From: Tenacibaculum singaporense
GTDB lineage: Bacteria > Bacteroidota > Bacteroidia > Flavobacteriales > Flavobacteriaceae
NCBI RefSeq assembly: GCF_003867015.1
Contig: NZ_CP032548.1
Location: 3,447,705 to 3,511,704 of the forward strand
DNA: 64,000 nucleotides
Reading direction: 5' to 3'
Every line of letters starts with the position of its first letter. Position 1 is the stretch's first letter. Below the pieces are notes generated by a model that saw nothing but the letters and a program-made list of their open reading frames with translations, was not told where the DNA came from and searched no databases. Positions 19,220 through 27,870 of this stretch are shown here, one piece after another. The translations under genes and the position numbers were made by a program.

Positions 19220-20542
19220 TTACTTATATACTTCTTTAATGAAATCTTCGTAAGAAACTTCTTTAGTCTCAAAGCTCATGTTTTCTTTATAGAAAGCTAA
19301 TAATTTTTGAGAAATTAATTGCTCTTGTAAACGACGTGCTTCATCTTGGTTTTGTAAGATTCTTCCTGCGATATCATCTAATTCTTTTTCTTCTGGATTC
19401 ATGTTTCCAAACTGAGCCATTTGAGCTCTAATAAATCCTTTTGCATAGTCTACTAACTCTGCATAGTCTAATTTGATATCGTTATCTTTCATAATCTTTC
19501 CTTCGATTAATTGGTAACGTAATCCTTTTTCAGACTTGTTATATTCTTCAACAGCTTCATCTGCAGTTAATTCTTTTTCTCCAGCAGTTTGTAACCACTT
19601 TTGTAAGAATTCAACTGGTAAGTCAAACTTTGTGTTATCCACTAAGTTCTCAGTAATTGCGTTTAACAATTGTTGATCTGCTTGTTGTTGGAATTGCTTT
19701 TCTGCGTCTTCTTTAATTTTGTCTTTTAATTCAGTTACAGTTTTTACACTTCCGTCAGCAAATAACTTATCAAATAACTCTTGATCTAATTCTGCTGGTT
19801 CTATCTCAGTAATTTCTTCAATAGTAAAAGTTACAGGAATGTCTAAATCGTGAACCTCGTCGTGAGATACTCCTAAAGCTCCTTGTAACTTGTGCTCATC
19901 TTCAAATAAGTTTTTAGTTTTTAATTCTAAAACGTCTCCTACTTTAGCACCTACAAACTTTTTTAAGTTTGTTTTTCCTTTAATATCTTTTACAGAAATT
20001 GTAGATTTTTTGTTGATTTCTTTCTCTTCGTTTACGAAAGTACCAGTAACGTTAGTTTCTTCTGTAGCTTCGTCTTTAGCAGACATTTTACCGTAACGAG
20101 ATTGAATGTTTTCAACTTCTTTTTCGATTAACTCGTCTGTAGCAACTATGTTATATTGAGTTACTTTGTTTTTTGGTTGTAAGTTTACGTCGAACTCAGG
20201 AGCTAATCCTAATTCAAACTCAAAAGAGAATTTATCAGCATCCCAATTGAAATCTTCTTGAACTCTTGGTAATGGGTTACCTAAGATATCTAACTTTTCT
20301 TCAACTAAGAATTTGTTTAACGACTCTTGTAAAAGCTTGTTTACCTCATCAATCATTACTGATTTTCCGTATTGCTTCTTTACCATTCCCATTGGTACAT
20401 GACCTTTTCTAAAACCTGGAATGTTAGCTGTTTTACGGTAATCGTTTAATACTTTTGTTACTTTATCTTGATAATCTTCTGCAACAATATCAACTTTTAC
20501 AACTGCATTTAATGCATCTACGTTTTCTTTTGTTATATTCAT
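19220..20542 (-). CDS. tig: Trigger factor
   Basis: This 440-residue ribosome-bound chaperone also has a peptidyl-prolyl isomerase fold. The ribosome-docking signature is visible as ANIPGFRKGHVPMGMVKKQYG (starting near residue 38). A divergent PPIase-like domain and a long helical C-terminal chaperone domain follow. Its place upstream of clpP and clpX couples nascent chain folding with proteolysis. Confidence 0.95.
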   Translation of the reverse strand: MNITKENVDALNAVVKVDIVAEDYQDKVTKVLNDYRKTANIPGFRKGHVPMGMVKKQYGKSVMIDEVNKLLQESLNKFLVEEKLDILGNPLPRVQEDFNWDADKFSFEFELGLAPEFDVNLQPKNKVTQYNIVATDELIEKEVENIQSRYGKMSAKDEATEETNVTGTFVNEEKEINKKSTISVKDIKGKTNLKKFVGAKVGDVLELKTKNLFEDEHKLQGALGVSHDEVHDLDIPVTFTIEEITEIEPAELDQELFDKLFADGSVKTVTELKDKIKEDAEKQFQQQADQQLLNAITENLVDNTKFDLPVEFLQKWLQTAGEKELTADEAVEEYNKSEKGLRYQLIEGKIMKDNDIKLDYAELVDYAKGFIRAQMAQFGNMNPEEKELDDIAGRILQNQDEARRLQEQLISQKLLAFYKENMSFETKEVSYEDFIKEVYK

Positions 20543-20573
20543 CTTAAAAATCTGTTTCTTAAAAAATCGGGTG

Positions 20574-20581
20574 CAAAATTA
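20574..20581 (-). promoter_or_regulatory. Putative -7 promoter element for tig
   Basis: On the minus strand TAATTTTG matches TAnnTTTG exactly. TTGG lies about 20 bases upstream as a possible -33 element. Confidence 0.5.
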
Positions 20582-20673
20582 CTACTTTATTTATTGATAA
20601 CCAAGACTTTTAGCTATAAGAATATTATCTTTTTTACCTCCCTTATTTTCTAGTTTTTAATGTTTTAGGTTAC

Positions 20674-21021
20674 TTATTCATCTCCTTCTTTTAATAGCGA
20701 AAACATTAACGATCTGAAAATTGACAGCAATACACTGAACAAGAGCGCTGTAAAAAATCCGCTAACAGCAAATCCTGACACTAATTTATCTGCCAATAAT
20801 ATAATTACCGCATTAATTACAAATAGGAACAACCCTAGCGTAACAATGGTTGCTGGTAGTGTAAAAAACACTAACAACGGACGCACAAATAGATTTAACA
20901 AAGCAATTACTACTGCCACAATTACTGCGGTTGTATAACTAGCTACCGTTACTCCTGGTAAAATATTTGCCAATACAATTACTGCCAATGCCGTTAACAA
21001 TACCTTTAAAAATGTTTTCAT
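20674..21021 (-). CDS. Small membrane protein of the phage holin/YvlD family
   Basis: This 115-residue, very hydrophobic protein has about four transmembrane segments and the family-like run NLFVRPLLVFFTLPATI near residues 43-59. Homologs are widespread chromosomal membrane proteins carrying a misleading holin label. Function is unknown. It is isolated from neighbours and ends with a charged KEGDE tail. Confidence 0.75.
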   Translation of the reverse strand: MKTFLKVLLTALAVIVLANILPGVTVASYTTAVIVAVVIALLNLFVRPLLVFFTLPATIVTLGLFLFVINAVIILLADKLVSGFAVSGFFTALLFSVLLSIFRSLMFSLLKEGDE

Positions 21022-21162
21022 ATTTCTTTTTAATTTAATTAGTAATGAATTATAAATTTACTCTTTTTTTACTGAAATTATTAATTCGTAACACTACATA
21101 CACTTTACCACAACCATACCAAAAACAGAAGACTGCAGTTTTGTCGGGTTTATAAGATTTTG

Positions 21163-21193
21163 TTTGATGCTTTTAATTAAGTAACTACTTTTG
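21163..21193 (+). promoter_or_regulatory. Complete flavobacterial promoter for the methyltransferase gene
   Basis: TTTG (21163-21166), exactly 19 bases, then TACTTTTG (21186-21193), about 41 bases before the start codon. Confidence 0.75.
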
Positions 21194-21234
21194 TTAAAAA
21201 CAAAAGCTTATACAAGTAAAAAACACCAACAAAG

Positions 21235-21972
21235 ATGAAACAGAACAAATATGATGATAATGATTTTTTTGAGAGTTATGGCAAAATGCCTCGCTCAATT
21301 GATGGCTTAAATTCTGCTGGCGAATGGAGTGTTTTACAAAAAATGCTGCCTGATTTTCTGAATAAAAATGTACTTGATCTTGGTTGTGGGTATGGGTGGC
21401 ATTGTATTTATGCCAAACAACAAGGTGCCAAAAATGTGACTGGAGTTGATTTATCGAAAAAAATGATAGATAAAGCTATAGAAAACTCAAAAAAACTGGC
21501 TATTAATTATATACAAACAGCTATAGAAGATATAAACTTTAAATCAGAAGAATTCGATATTGTAATTAGTTCACTTGCATTCCACTATTTAAAAGATTTA
21601 AAACCTGTTTTTAACAAAATAAATAAAACTCTAAAAAAAGGAGGCAGTTTTATATTCTCTATGGAGCACCCATCGTTTACATCTAAACCAGAACAAGATT
21701 GGTTTTTAGATAAAGACGGAAATCGTATACATTGGCCTATAGACAACTATCAAGACGAAGGAGAAAGAAAAACTCATTTTTTAGGACATGAAGTAATTAA
21801 GTACCACAGAACCTTAGAAACCATAATTAACACTGTAATTAAATCAGGTTTTGATATTCAAGAGATTTCTGAACCAAAACCTTCTGAGCTAGTTTTGAAG
21901 AAATATCCTGAAATGAAAGATGAAATGAGAAGGCCTATTTTCATTATAATTTCCGCTATAAAAAATAACTAA
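21235..21972 (+). CDS. Class I SAM-dependent methyltransferase
   Basis: This 245-residue protein has the Rossmann motif I VLDLGCGYG (46-54), an acidic ribose-binding residue in VTGVDLSKKMI and post-motif ISSLAFHYLKD, typical of small-molecule methyltransferases of the UbiE/methyltransf_11 type. The C-terminal half has conserved-looking EHPSF and HRTLE stretches. The substrate is unknown. It has its own promoter and precedes a Crp-like regulator by 27 bases. Confidence 0.85.
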   Translation: MKQNKYDDNDFFESYGKMPRSIDGLNSAGEWSVLQKMLPDFLNKNVLDLGCGYGWHCIYAKQQGAKNVTGVDLSKKMIDKAIENSKKLAINYIQTAIEDINFKSEEFDIVISSLAFHYLKDLKPVFNKINKTLKKGGSFIFSMEHPSFTSKPEQDWFLDKDGNRIHWPIDNYQDEGERKTHFLGHEVIKYHRTLETIINTVIKSGFDIQEISEPKPSELVLKKYPEMKDEMRRPIFIIISAIKNN

Positions 21973-21999
21973 ACTACTATTTATAAAACCATTCCTAAA

Positions 22000-22566
22000 G
22001 TGCTCAAAAAACACTTAGCCTCATATAACATTCTTACCAAAGAAGAAATAGACAATTTTGTAAGTATAGTCAGCTATAAAAAACTTAACAAAGGTGATTT
22101 TTTCATACAAGAAGGCAATACTTGTAAAGAAGTTGCTTTTATAGCTTCAGGTATTTTTAGATCGTTTTATCATTCTTCAGATGAAAAAGAGTCTACTTAT
22201 TGTTTTTTATCTGAAAATTCGTTTGTTACCGCATATTCATCCTTCATTTCTCAAACAAAAACCAACGAAAACATTCAAGCTTTAACAGATGTAGAACTAT
22301 ACAGTATTACAAAAGAACAATTTCTAGCGCTAGAAAATTCAAGCACCAACTGGCTACGCCTTTTTAAAATATTTGCTGAGCAAGAATATATAAACCTTGA
22401 AAACAGGGTTTTTGTGTTACAAAATGAAAGCGCTGAAAATCGTTACAAAAAACTGTTAGAAACGCATCCAAACTACTTAAAAACCATCCCACTACAGTAC
22501 CTAGCTTCATATTTAGGCATAACACAACGACATTTAAGCCGAATTAGAAAATCAGTTTTTTATTAG
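22000..22566 (+). CDS. Crp/Fnr-family transcriptional regulator (GTG start)
   Basis: This 188-residue protein has an N-terminal cyclic-nucleotide-binding-like fold (GDFFIQEGNTCKEVAFIASG, about 32-51). A short C-terminal helix-turn-helix segment (YLASYLGITQRHLSRIRKS) follows, as in the Bacteroidota single-gene Crp regulators. The start is GTG. It lies between a methyltransferase and a quinone-reductase-like gene and may control the latter. Confidence 0.82.
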   Translation: MLKKHLASYNILTKEEIDNFVSIVSYKKLNKGDFFIQEGNTCKEVAFIASGIFRSFYHSSDEKESTYCFLSENSFVTAYSSFISQTKTNENIQALTDVELYSITKEQFLALENSSTNWLRLFKIFAEQEYINLENRVFVLQNESAENRYKKLLETHPNYLKTIPLQYLASYLGITQRHLSRIRKSVFY

Positions 22567-22628
22567 ACAATTGTCCTTTTTAAGCTTATAAAACCATCCG
22601 TACTTTGCTTCATAATCTTAACTATATT

Positions 22629-23207
22629 ATGAAGAATATTTTATTAATAAACGGACATCCTGATAAAGAAAGTTTTAACCATGCACTAGCAGCTTCTTAC
22701 AAAAGAGGCGCTTTGAAAACTGACGCTACAATCGAAGAAATTACCATTACAGATTTAAACTTTAGCCCTGTACTTAAATATGGTTATCGAAAAAGAACTG
22801 AACTTGAACCTGATTTACAAGATTCATTAGCTAAAATTAAAAAAGCTGATCATATTGTTTGGGTCTTTCCTATTTGGTGGGCTGGTTACCCTGCAATGAT
22901 GAAAGGTTTTATTGACAGAGCATTTTTACCTGGAATTACTTTTCAACCTATTGAAGGAAAACCTTTTCCTGAAAAGCTTTTAAAAGGTAAAACATCTCGA
23001 CTTATTATAACTTCTGATACACCTAGTTGGTATGACTACTTTTTTTTGAAAAGACCTGCTATTAGACAGTTTAAAATAGCAACATTAGAATTTTGTGGTA
23101 TTAAACCTGTTAAAACTACTTTCTTTTCAGTAATGAAAAATTCAACTCCTAAACGAAGAAATTTGTGGCTAAATAAGGTATATACTTTAGGTAAAAACCT
23201 ACAGTAA
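22629..23207 (+). CDS. NAD(P)H dehydrogenase (quinone)/flavodoxin-fold oxidoreductase
   Basis: The start is set at 22629 (MKNILLINGHPDKES), since the Rossmann-like strand begins there. The 192-residue product has the flavodoxin-like fold of KefF/MdaB-type reductases, with the FMN-binding strand, PIWWAGYPAMMKGFIDRAF (about 87-105) and an SDTPSWYD segment. It probably reduces quinones or other electrophiles with NAD(P)H. It sits 62 bases behind the Crp-like regulator. Confidence 0.85.
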   Translation: MKNILLINGHPDKESFNHALAASYKRGALKTDATIEEITITDLNFSPVLKYGYRKRTELEPDLQDSLAKIKKADHIVWVFPIWWAGYPAMMKGFIDRAFLPGITFQPIEGKPFPEKLLKGKTSRLIITSDTPSWYDYFFLKRPAIRQFKIATLEFCGIKPVKTTFFSVMKNSTPKRRNLWLNKVYTLGKNLQ

Positions 23208-23274
23208 CAAACACTACTCTACAAGTTAAAAATGTTTTTAGCTTGTAGAGATTTAAAACCTATTTGTTTTTAAA

Positions 23275-23282
23275 TAACTTTG
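23275..23282 (+). promoter_or_regulatory. Putative -7 promoter element for the thioredoxin-like gene
   Basis: TAACTTTG, an exact TAnnTTTG match, 25 bases before the start codon. Confidence 0.45.
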
Positions 23283-23307
23283 CTAAAACTTCAATTAAAA
23301 CCCTAAA

Positions 23308-23757
23308 ATGGATACTAGCAAAACCGTAACATCAATAAAAGTCACCGATTTTAATCAAAACGAAGTTGATTTACTTAAAAAATATGCTAACAAAATTCTA
23401 TTGCTTTTATTTTATAATAATGCTTGCTTGGGTTGTACTGGTAGAGCTATTCCACTAGCCTACAAGTTTAAGCAAACCTATCAAGACATTGAGGTTATTG
23501 GTATTCATAGTAATTTTAGCAGCAACACTGTTACTAAAGAAGACATTCTAAGTATTTTTACTATAAACGAGCTTCCATTCCCTATTTATATGGATAACAA
23601 TCACGAAATGTATGATTTTTTTAATTCGGAAGGAACACCACAGTGGGTACTACTAACTCCTAAAGGTGAAGTATATCGATCTATTTTTGGTTCACAAGAT
23701 AATGCACAGAACAGGTTATATTATGCTTTAGAAAGCTTAACTGAAAATGAAGGTTAA
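23308..23757 (+). CDS. Thioredoxin-like/redoxin domain protein
   Basis: This 149-residue protein has a thioredoxin fold with a CLGC redox motif (C40, C43) after the LLLLFYNNA strand, a cis-proline region EGTPQWVLL and a final GEVYRSIFG strand, as in TlpA-like proteins. No signal peptide is seen, so it is probably cytoplasmic. Its partner is unknown. Confidence 0.75.
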   Translation: MDTSKTVTSIKVTDFNQNEVDLLKKYANKILLLLFYNNACLGCTGRAIPLAYKFKQTYQDIEVIGIHSNFSSNTVTKEDILSIFTINELPFPIYMDNNHEMYDFFNSEGTPQWVLLTPKGEVYRSIFGSQDNAQNRLYYALESLTENEG

Positions 23758-23777
23758 GCTTTAAGGAATTTTAGCTG

Positions 23778-24158
23778 TTATTTTTTCAGAGCCTCTAATA
23801 CTTGAGTCGCTATCGCTTCTTTTACTTCTTTATCCTCTAATAACAGATGTATTAAATTATCTTTTACCTTGCTTTTTATATCTAGTAGATTGTATTTAGA
23901 CGCAGGCTCATTAGTTTTATCTATATTATTAAGAAACATTTCTCCTTTTCCCGTAAGCAACCATGTTGGGTTAATTTCTGGGAAAGAATGTAGAATTTTG
24001 TTTAACACATTACTTTTAAATGACGATTTTCTTCTTATTGCTGTTCCAATAGAATTGTTAGAGACATCAATAATCTCTTCAAAAGACCTAATATTTAGCC
24101 TTTTATAATTAATTACTTCTTCTACTCGCTTATAAGTTTCATCTACAAAATCACTCAT
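23778..24158 (-). CDS. Phage-type (XRE/CI-like) DNA-binding repressor
   Basis: This 126-residue protein carries a helix-turn-helix of the phage repressor type: residues about 15-70, with NNSIGTAIRR as the recognition helix and the typical FPEINPTWLLTGKGEMF segment. The C-terminal part is a short amphipathic helix, not a LexA-like peptidase. It is divergent from a small Cro-like gene across 146 bases. No phage genes are next to it. Confidence 0.75.
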   Translation of the reverse strand: MSDFVDETYKRVEEVINYKRLNIRSFEEIIDVSNNSIGTAIRRKSSFKSNVLNKILHSFPEINPTWLLTGKGEMFLNNIDKTNEPASKYNLLDIKSKVKDNLIHLLLEDKEVKEAIATQVLEALKK

Positions 24159-24204
24159 TGAAAAATAACTTTTTTCTAAATTTTATTTAATTTTGTTTTC
24201 GTAT

Positions 24205-24265
24205 TTAGATTTTTGTTTGTATTTTTACTTCGTAATAAGTACAGAATACGTACAAATATAAATTA
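24205..24265. promoter_or_regulatory. Candidate operator region between the divergent regulators
   Basis: The intergenic stretch holds TTTGTA near 24215 facing TACAAA near 24252, an ACTT/AAGT pair inside it, and two GTAC palindromes. This is the layout expected of a repressor/Cro switch. Exact operators are inferred. Confidence 0.35.
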
Positions 24266-24304
24266 AAAAGTGCTATCAACTTCTAAAAAACAACTTGAGT
24301 TTTT

Positions 24305-24562
24305 ATGATAACTGCTACACAACGAAAAGAATTAGAAAAAATTAAACCACCAAAATACCGCGAAAAGGTAAAAAACTACCTGAGCAAAAATGGTCATGAT
24401 TTTTCTTTAGAAACTATACAGAAGGTGTATTCAGGTAAAAGAAAAAACTTGACTATTGAAAAAGCTATCGTTGCTGTTTTCCGCAATTACATGAAAGACC
24501 AACAGGCAATAGACAATAACATTAATAATTTAATTGACGATATAAACAGTGATTTCCCTTAA
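24305..24562 (+). CDS. Small Cro-like or antirepressor-like DNA-binding protein
   Basis: This 85-residue basic protein (ERKIKPPKYREK-type N-half; SLETIQKVYSGKRKN resembling a recognition helix) is divergent from the XRE repressor. Size, charge and position fit a Cro-like partner. The C-terminus is Asn/Asp-rich. I do not recognise a named family. Confidence 0.6.
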   Translation: MITATQRKELEKIKPPKYREKVKNYLSKNGHDFSLETIQKVYSGKRKNLTIEKAIVAVFRNYMKDQQAIDNNINNLIDDINSDFP

Positions 24563-24577
24563 TAATTTTTTGTTTTT

Positions 24578-24589
24578 CGCCGGGGGGCG
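24578..24589 (+). other. GC-rich mini-hairpin CGCC-GGGG-GGCG
   Basis: A 12-base all-GC block stands out in very AT-rich surroundings, 16 bases after the small Cro-like gene and before the terminator. Confidence 0.5.
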
Positions 24590-24597
24590 AGTATTTT

Positions 24598-24638
24598 AAG
24601 CGAGGGACTAGGAATTAATAAATTCCTCCTCGCTTTTT
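24598..24638. terminator. Two-tier terminator hairpin
   Basis: Outer stem AAGCGAGG / CCTCGCTT, inner stem AGGAATT / AATTCCT with a 4-base bulge, ending in T. It lies between the convergent Cro-like gene and esterase gene. Confidence 0.8.
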
Positions 24639-25404
24639 ACTTTAGAAAAAGTATAGCTTCTTTATAAAAATCCTCTGGATTTTCAGCATGTAGCCAGTGT
24701 CCAGCATTGGCTACTGTTTTTATCACTGCTTTTGGAAAATGCGCCTGAATTAATGGCTCATCTTCTTTTGAAATATATCCTGAATTTGCTCCGCGTAAAA
24801 ACAACGTTTCTCCTTCAAAAACAGTAAAGGAAGGTAACGCTACTCCTACTTCACTATTATTTTCAGTTAACGATTTTAAATTGAAACGAAATGCTAATTC
24901 GTCTTTCGTTTTTCTGTATACATTTTTTGCTAAAAATTGACGGATTCCTTTTTCTGAAATTAACTCAGCCAGTTTTTCATCTACTAACTTACGTGAGGTT
25001 TGTACTGAAAAATCTACAGAGTTCAAGGCAGCCAAAATCTCGTGATGATGTGGTGGATACATCCTTGGAGAAATATCGGCTACAATTAACTTATTCACCA
25101 GCTCAGGATATTCGGTTGCAAACAACATTACTGTTTTTCCTCCCATGGAATGCCCTAGCAAATCTACTTTTTCAAGGTTATGATGTTGAATATAGTTGTA
25201 TAAATCACCTACCATTAACTCATAATCAAAAGCATCTGCATGAAAGCTTCGTCCATGATTACGCTGATCTATTAAATGCACCTCAAAACCATCTTCTGCA
25301 AATTTATTAGCATGCGATTTCCAATTATCTCCCATACCAAAGTATCCATGCAAAATAAGTAACAGTTGTCCTTCTCCAATTATTTTTGAATGTAACACCT
25401 CCAT
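24637..25404 (-). CDS. Alpha/beta hydrolase (YbfF-like esterase)
   Basis: This 255-residue hydrolase has an oxyanion HG (LHGYFG, 19-24), nucleophile S86 in GHSMGG and a C-terminal catalytic histidine in NAGHWLH. The fold and length match YbfF-type acyl-CoA or general esterases. The gene starts 2 bases after pdxJ, so it is co-transcribed with it, though a metabolic link is not evident. Confidence 0.88.
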   Translation of the reverse strand: MEVLHSKIIGEGQLLLILHGYFGMGDNWKSHANKFAEDGFEVHLIDQRNHGRSFHADAFDYELMVGDLYNYIQHHNLEKVDLLGHSMGGKTVMLFATEYPELVNKLIVADISPRMYPPHHHEILAALNSVDFSVQTSRKLVDEKLAELISEKGIRQFLAKNVYRKTKDELAFRFNLKSLTENNSEVGVALPSFTVFEGETLFLRGANSGYISKEDEPLIQAHFPKAVIKTVANAGHWLHAENPEDFYKEAILFLK

Positions 25405-25406
25405 AA

Positions 25407-26120
25407 TTATTGCAAACGATGTAAATACATATTCACAACATTTTCTAGTCCTAAATACAAGCTTTCAGAAATTAGTGCATGACCAATAGATACTTCGGCT
25501 AAATGAGGAATATTTTGTTTAAAAAATTGAATATTATCTAAACTTAAATCATGACCAGCATTAACTCCTAGTCCTAGTTCATTTGCTAAAATTGCAGCTT
25601 CTGCGTACGGTTTTACCGCTTCTTTATTCCCTTTTTCGTACTGCGTAGCAAACTCTTCAGTATACAATTCAACTCTATCAGTACCTGTTTTAGCAGCAGC
25701 TTCAATTAGCTTTAAATTTGTATCAATAAAAATTGATGTTCTAATTCCTGCTTCTTTAAACTCAGCAATCACATCTTTTAAATACGATTGATGCGTTATG
25801 GTATCCCAACCAGCATTAGACGTAAGTTGATCAACACTATCAGGCACCAACGTTACTTGTGTTGGTTTAATTTCTAACACCATTTGCTTAAATTTATCAA
25901 TTGGGTTTCCCTCAATATTATATTCAGTTGTTACAATTGATTTTAAATCATAAGCATCTTGGTAACGAATATGTCGTTCATCTGGCCTTGGGTGAATCGT
26001 AATTCCTTCCGCTCCAAAATCCTGTATATCGGTTGCCACTTTTAGTAAATTAGGCACATTGCCACCTCTAGAATTACGAAGTGTAGCTATTTTATTAATA
26101 TTAACACTTAACTTTGTCAT
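25407..26120 (-). CDS. pdxJ: Pyridoxine 5'-phosphate synthase
   Basis: This 237-residue TIM-barrel enzyme condenses 1-deoxyxylulose 5-phosphate with aminoacetone 3-phosphate to make vitamin B6. Signatures include [15 protein letters not shown] near the N-terminus, [12 protein letters not shown], and the C-terminal HDLSLDN and [10 protein letters not shown]. It is divergent from the CBS protein gene. The B6 product is the cofactor of the racemases further along the window. Confidence 0.95.
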   Translation of the reverse strand: MTKLSVNINKIATLRNSRGGNVPNLLKVATDIQDFGAEGITIHPRPDERHIRYQDAYDLKSIVTTEYNIEGNPIDKFKQMVLEIKPTQVTLVPDSVDQLTSNAGWDTITHQSYLKDVIAEFKEAGIRTSIFIDTNLKLIEAAAKTGTDRVELYTEEFATQYEKGNKEAVKPYAEAAILANELGLGVNAGHDLSLDNIQFFKQNIPHLAEVSIGHALISESLYLGLENVVNMYLHRLQ

Positions 26121-26179
26121 GCTATAAAATTAGACTACAAAGGTAACGCATTCCAACATTTTAAACTATATTCGTAGTA

Positions 26180-26839
26180 ATGAAAATCAACGATTTTATA
26201 TTAAAAGAAATTAAAGCACTCTCATTAAATAGCACTATAAAAAGTGCTCAAAAGCTGTGTAATGATTTACCTATAACTCATATTCCTGTTGTTGAAAACA
26301 ACAGGTTAGTAGGGTGTTTGCCTGAAAGTGATATTCAAACTCTTGAAAATAACGATGGCACTCTTAGAGAATACACTTATTTATTAGATCATTTTTACAC
26401 AAATGAGAATGCTACACTACTTGATTTAATTTCCTTATTTGCTGATAACGACTCGAATTTAATTCCTGTTCTTGATAAAAGCTTGTATTATGTAGGTTAT
26501 TATGAATTGAGTGATATTTTAGATGCTTTTGCTAACAGTCCATTTTTACATTACGAGAGCGATACTTTAATCATTGATAAGAATAAAACAGATTATTCTA
26601 TGAGTCAAGTAGCACAAATAGTTGAAGCTAGTAACGGTAAATTATTAGGCGCATATATTTCTTCTGAAAATATAAATAGTGTTGAAGTTACCCTTAAAAT
26701 TGTTTCTGAAGAAATAAATGAAATCATTCAAACATTTCGTAGGTATGGTTACAACGTTATTACACAACACGAAGACGATTTTTATTTAGAAGAACTTAAA
26801 GATAGAGCTGCTTATTTAAGAAAATACTTAGATATGTAA
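26180..26839 (+). CDS. CBS-domain protein
   Basis: This 219-residue soluble protein has a CBS pair over residues about 1-135 (THIPVVENNRLVGCLPESD is the first repeat's core) and a C-terminal regulatory domain of ACT-like appearance. Such proteins usually sense adenine nucleotides. It starts the conserved flavobacterial run CBS-nadK-barrel-uppS-bamA. The target is unknown. Confidence 0.82.
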   Translation: MKINDFILKEIKALSLNSTIKSAQKLCNDLPITHIPVVENNRLVGCLPESDIQTLENNDGTLREYTYLLDHFYTNENATLLDLISLFADNDSNLIPVLDKSLYYVGYYELSDILDAFANSPFLHYESDTLIIDKNKTDYSMSQVAQIVEASNGKLLGAYISSENINSVEVTLKIVSEEINEIIQTFRRYGYNVITQHEDDFYLEELKDRAAYLRKYLDM

Positions 26840-26869
26840 TCTTTTCAATAACCAAACAAAATTCCAACA

Positions 26870-27766
26870 GTGAAAAAAGTCGCTATTTACGGACAAGCTT
26901 ATACAACACTTGCAGAAAAAGAAGTAAAAATTCTTTTAACTGTTTTAGAAAAACATAACATTGTTGTTTTTTTTGAACAACAATTCTATAATTTATTTGT
27001 TAAGAATAACTCACTAAACAAAAAGTACCCAACCTACGCCCACTTTAATGACTTGTCAAATACTTTTGATGTGATGTTTACCATAGGTGGAGATGGTACT
27101 ATTTTAAGAGCCGTAACCTATATTAGAGATTTAGACATTCCAATCATGGGAATTAATACCGGTCGTTTAGGTTTTTTAGCTACTATTCAAAAAGATCAAA
27201 TTGAAGAAGCTATTAATTTAATGCTAAAAAAAGAATACACACTTCAAGAACGTTCTTTATTACAAATAGAAACATCTCCTGCTACAGAAGATTTTGCTGA
27301 ACTTAACTTTGCACTTAATGAAGTTACTATTGCTAGAAGAAATACAACTTCTATGATTGGTATTAAAACTTCATTAAACACAGAGTATTTAACCAACTAT
27401 TGGGCTGACGGGCTAATTATAGCAACCCCAACAGGATCTACAGGTTACTCTCTTAGTTGTGATGGACCTGTGATTTTACCTAATTCTAAAAGTTTTGTTA
27501 TTACCCCTATAGCACCGCACAATTTAAATGCACGCCCAATGGTAATTCCTGATGACACAGATATTCTTCTGGAAGTTAGTGCCCGTGAAAAAGATTTTCT
27601 AATCTCTTTAGACTCTCGTATTACTACAGTTCCATTAGACACTAAAATAAAAATAAAGAAAGCTTCTTTCACCATAAAAAGTGTTTTACCTAAAAATCAA
27701 TCTTATTTGAATACCTTGCGTGGAAAACTTTTATGGGGAGAAGATGTACGAAATGAATCGTTATAA
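26870..27766 (+). CDS. nadK: NAD kinase (GTG start)
   Basis: This 298-residue enzyme phosphorylates NAD to NADP. It has the GGDGT motif (73-77), INTGRLGFLA and the LIIATPTGSTGYSLSCDGP active-site stretch. The start is GTG at 26870, which leaves the usual N-terminus (MKKVAIYGQ). It sits 30 bases after the CBS gene and is probably co-transcribed. Confidence 0.95.
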   Translation: MKKVAIYGQAYTTLAEKEVKILLTVLEKHNIVVFFEQQFYNLFVKNNSLNKKYPTYAHFNDLSNTFDVMFTIGGDGTILRAVTYIRDLDIPIMGINTGRLGFLATIQKDQIEEAINLMLKKEYTLQERSLLQIETSPATEDFAELNFALNEVTIARRNTTSMIGIKTSLNTEYLTNYWADGLIIATPTGSTGYSLSCDGPVILPNSKSFVITPIAPHNLNARPMVIPDDTDILLEVSAREKDFLISLDSRITTVPLDTKIKIKKASFTIKSVLPKNQSYLNTLRGKLLWGEDVRNESL

Positions 27767-27794
27767 CCATAGTGATTACAATAAAACCGTAAAA

Positions 27795-27830
27795 AAAAAG
27801 TTAATCAAAAAGACGGATTATTAACTTTTT
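27795..27830 (+). terminator. Intrinsic terminator after nadK
   Basis: Stem AAAAAGTTAAT / ATTAACTTTTT with a 14-base loop, 28 bases after the nadK stop; a new -7 element follows. Confidence 0.75.
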
Positions 27831-27848
27831 AAAGCAAATTCAATTCCC

Positions 27849-27856
27849 TATATTTG
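27849..27856 (+). promoter_or_regulatory. Putative -7 promoter element for the barrel-uppS-bamA operon
   Basis: TATATTTG, exact TAnnTTTG, 14 bases before the start codon and after the nadK terminator. Confidence 0.55.
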
Positions 27857-27870
27857 CACGCTATTTTACA

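Noticed and set aside
20674..21021. Phage holin as evidence of a prophage
   Set aside because: The family label is misleading; homologs are ordinary chromosomal membrane proteins and no phage genes are adjacent.
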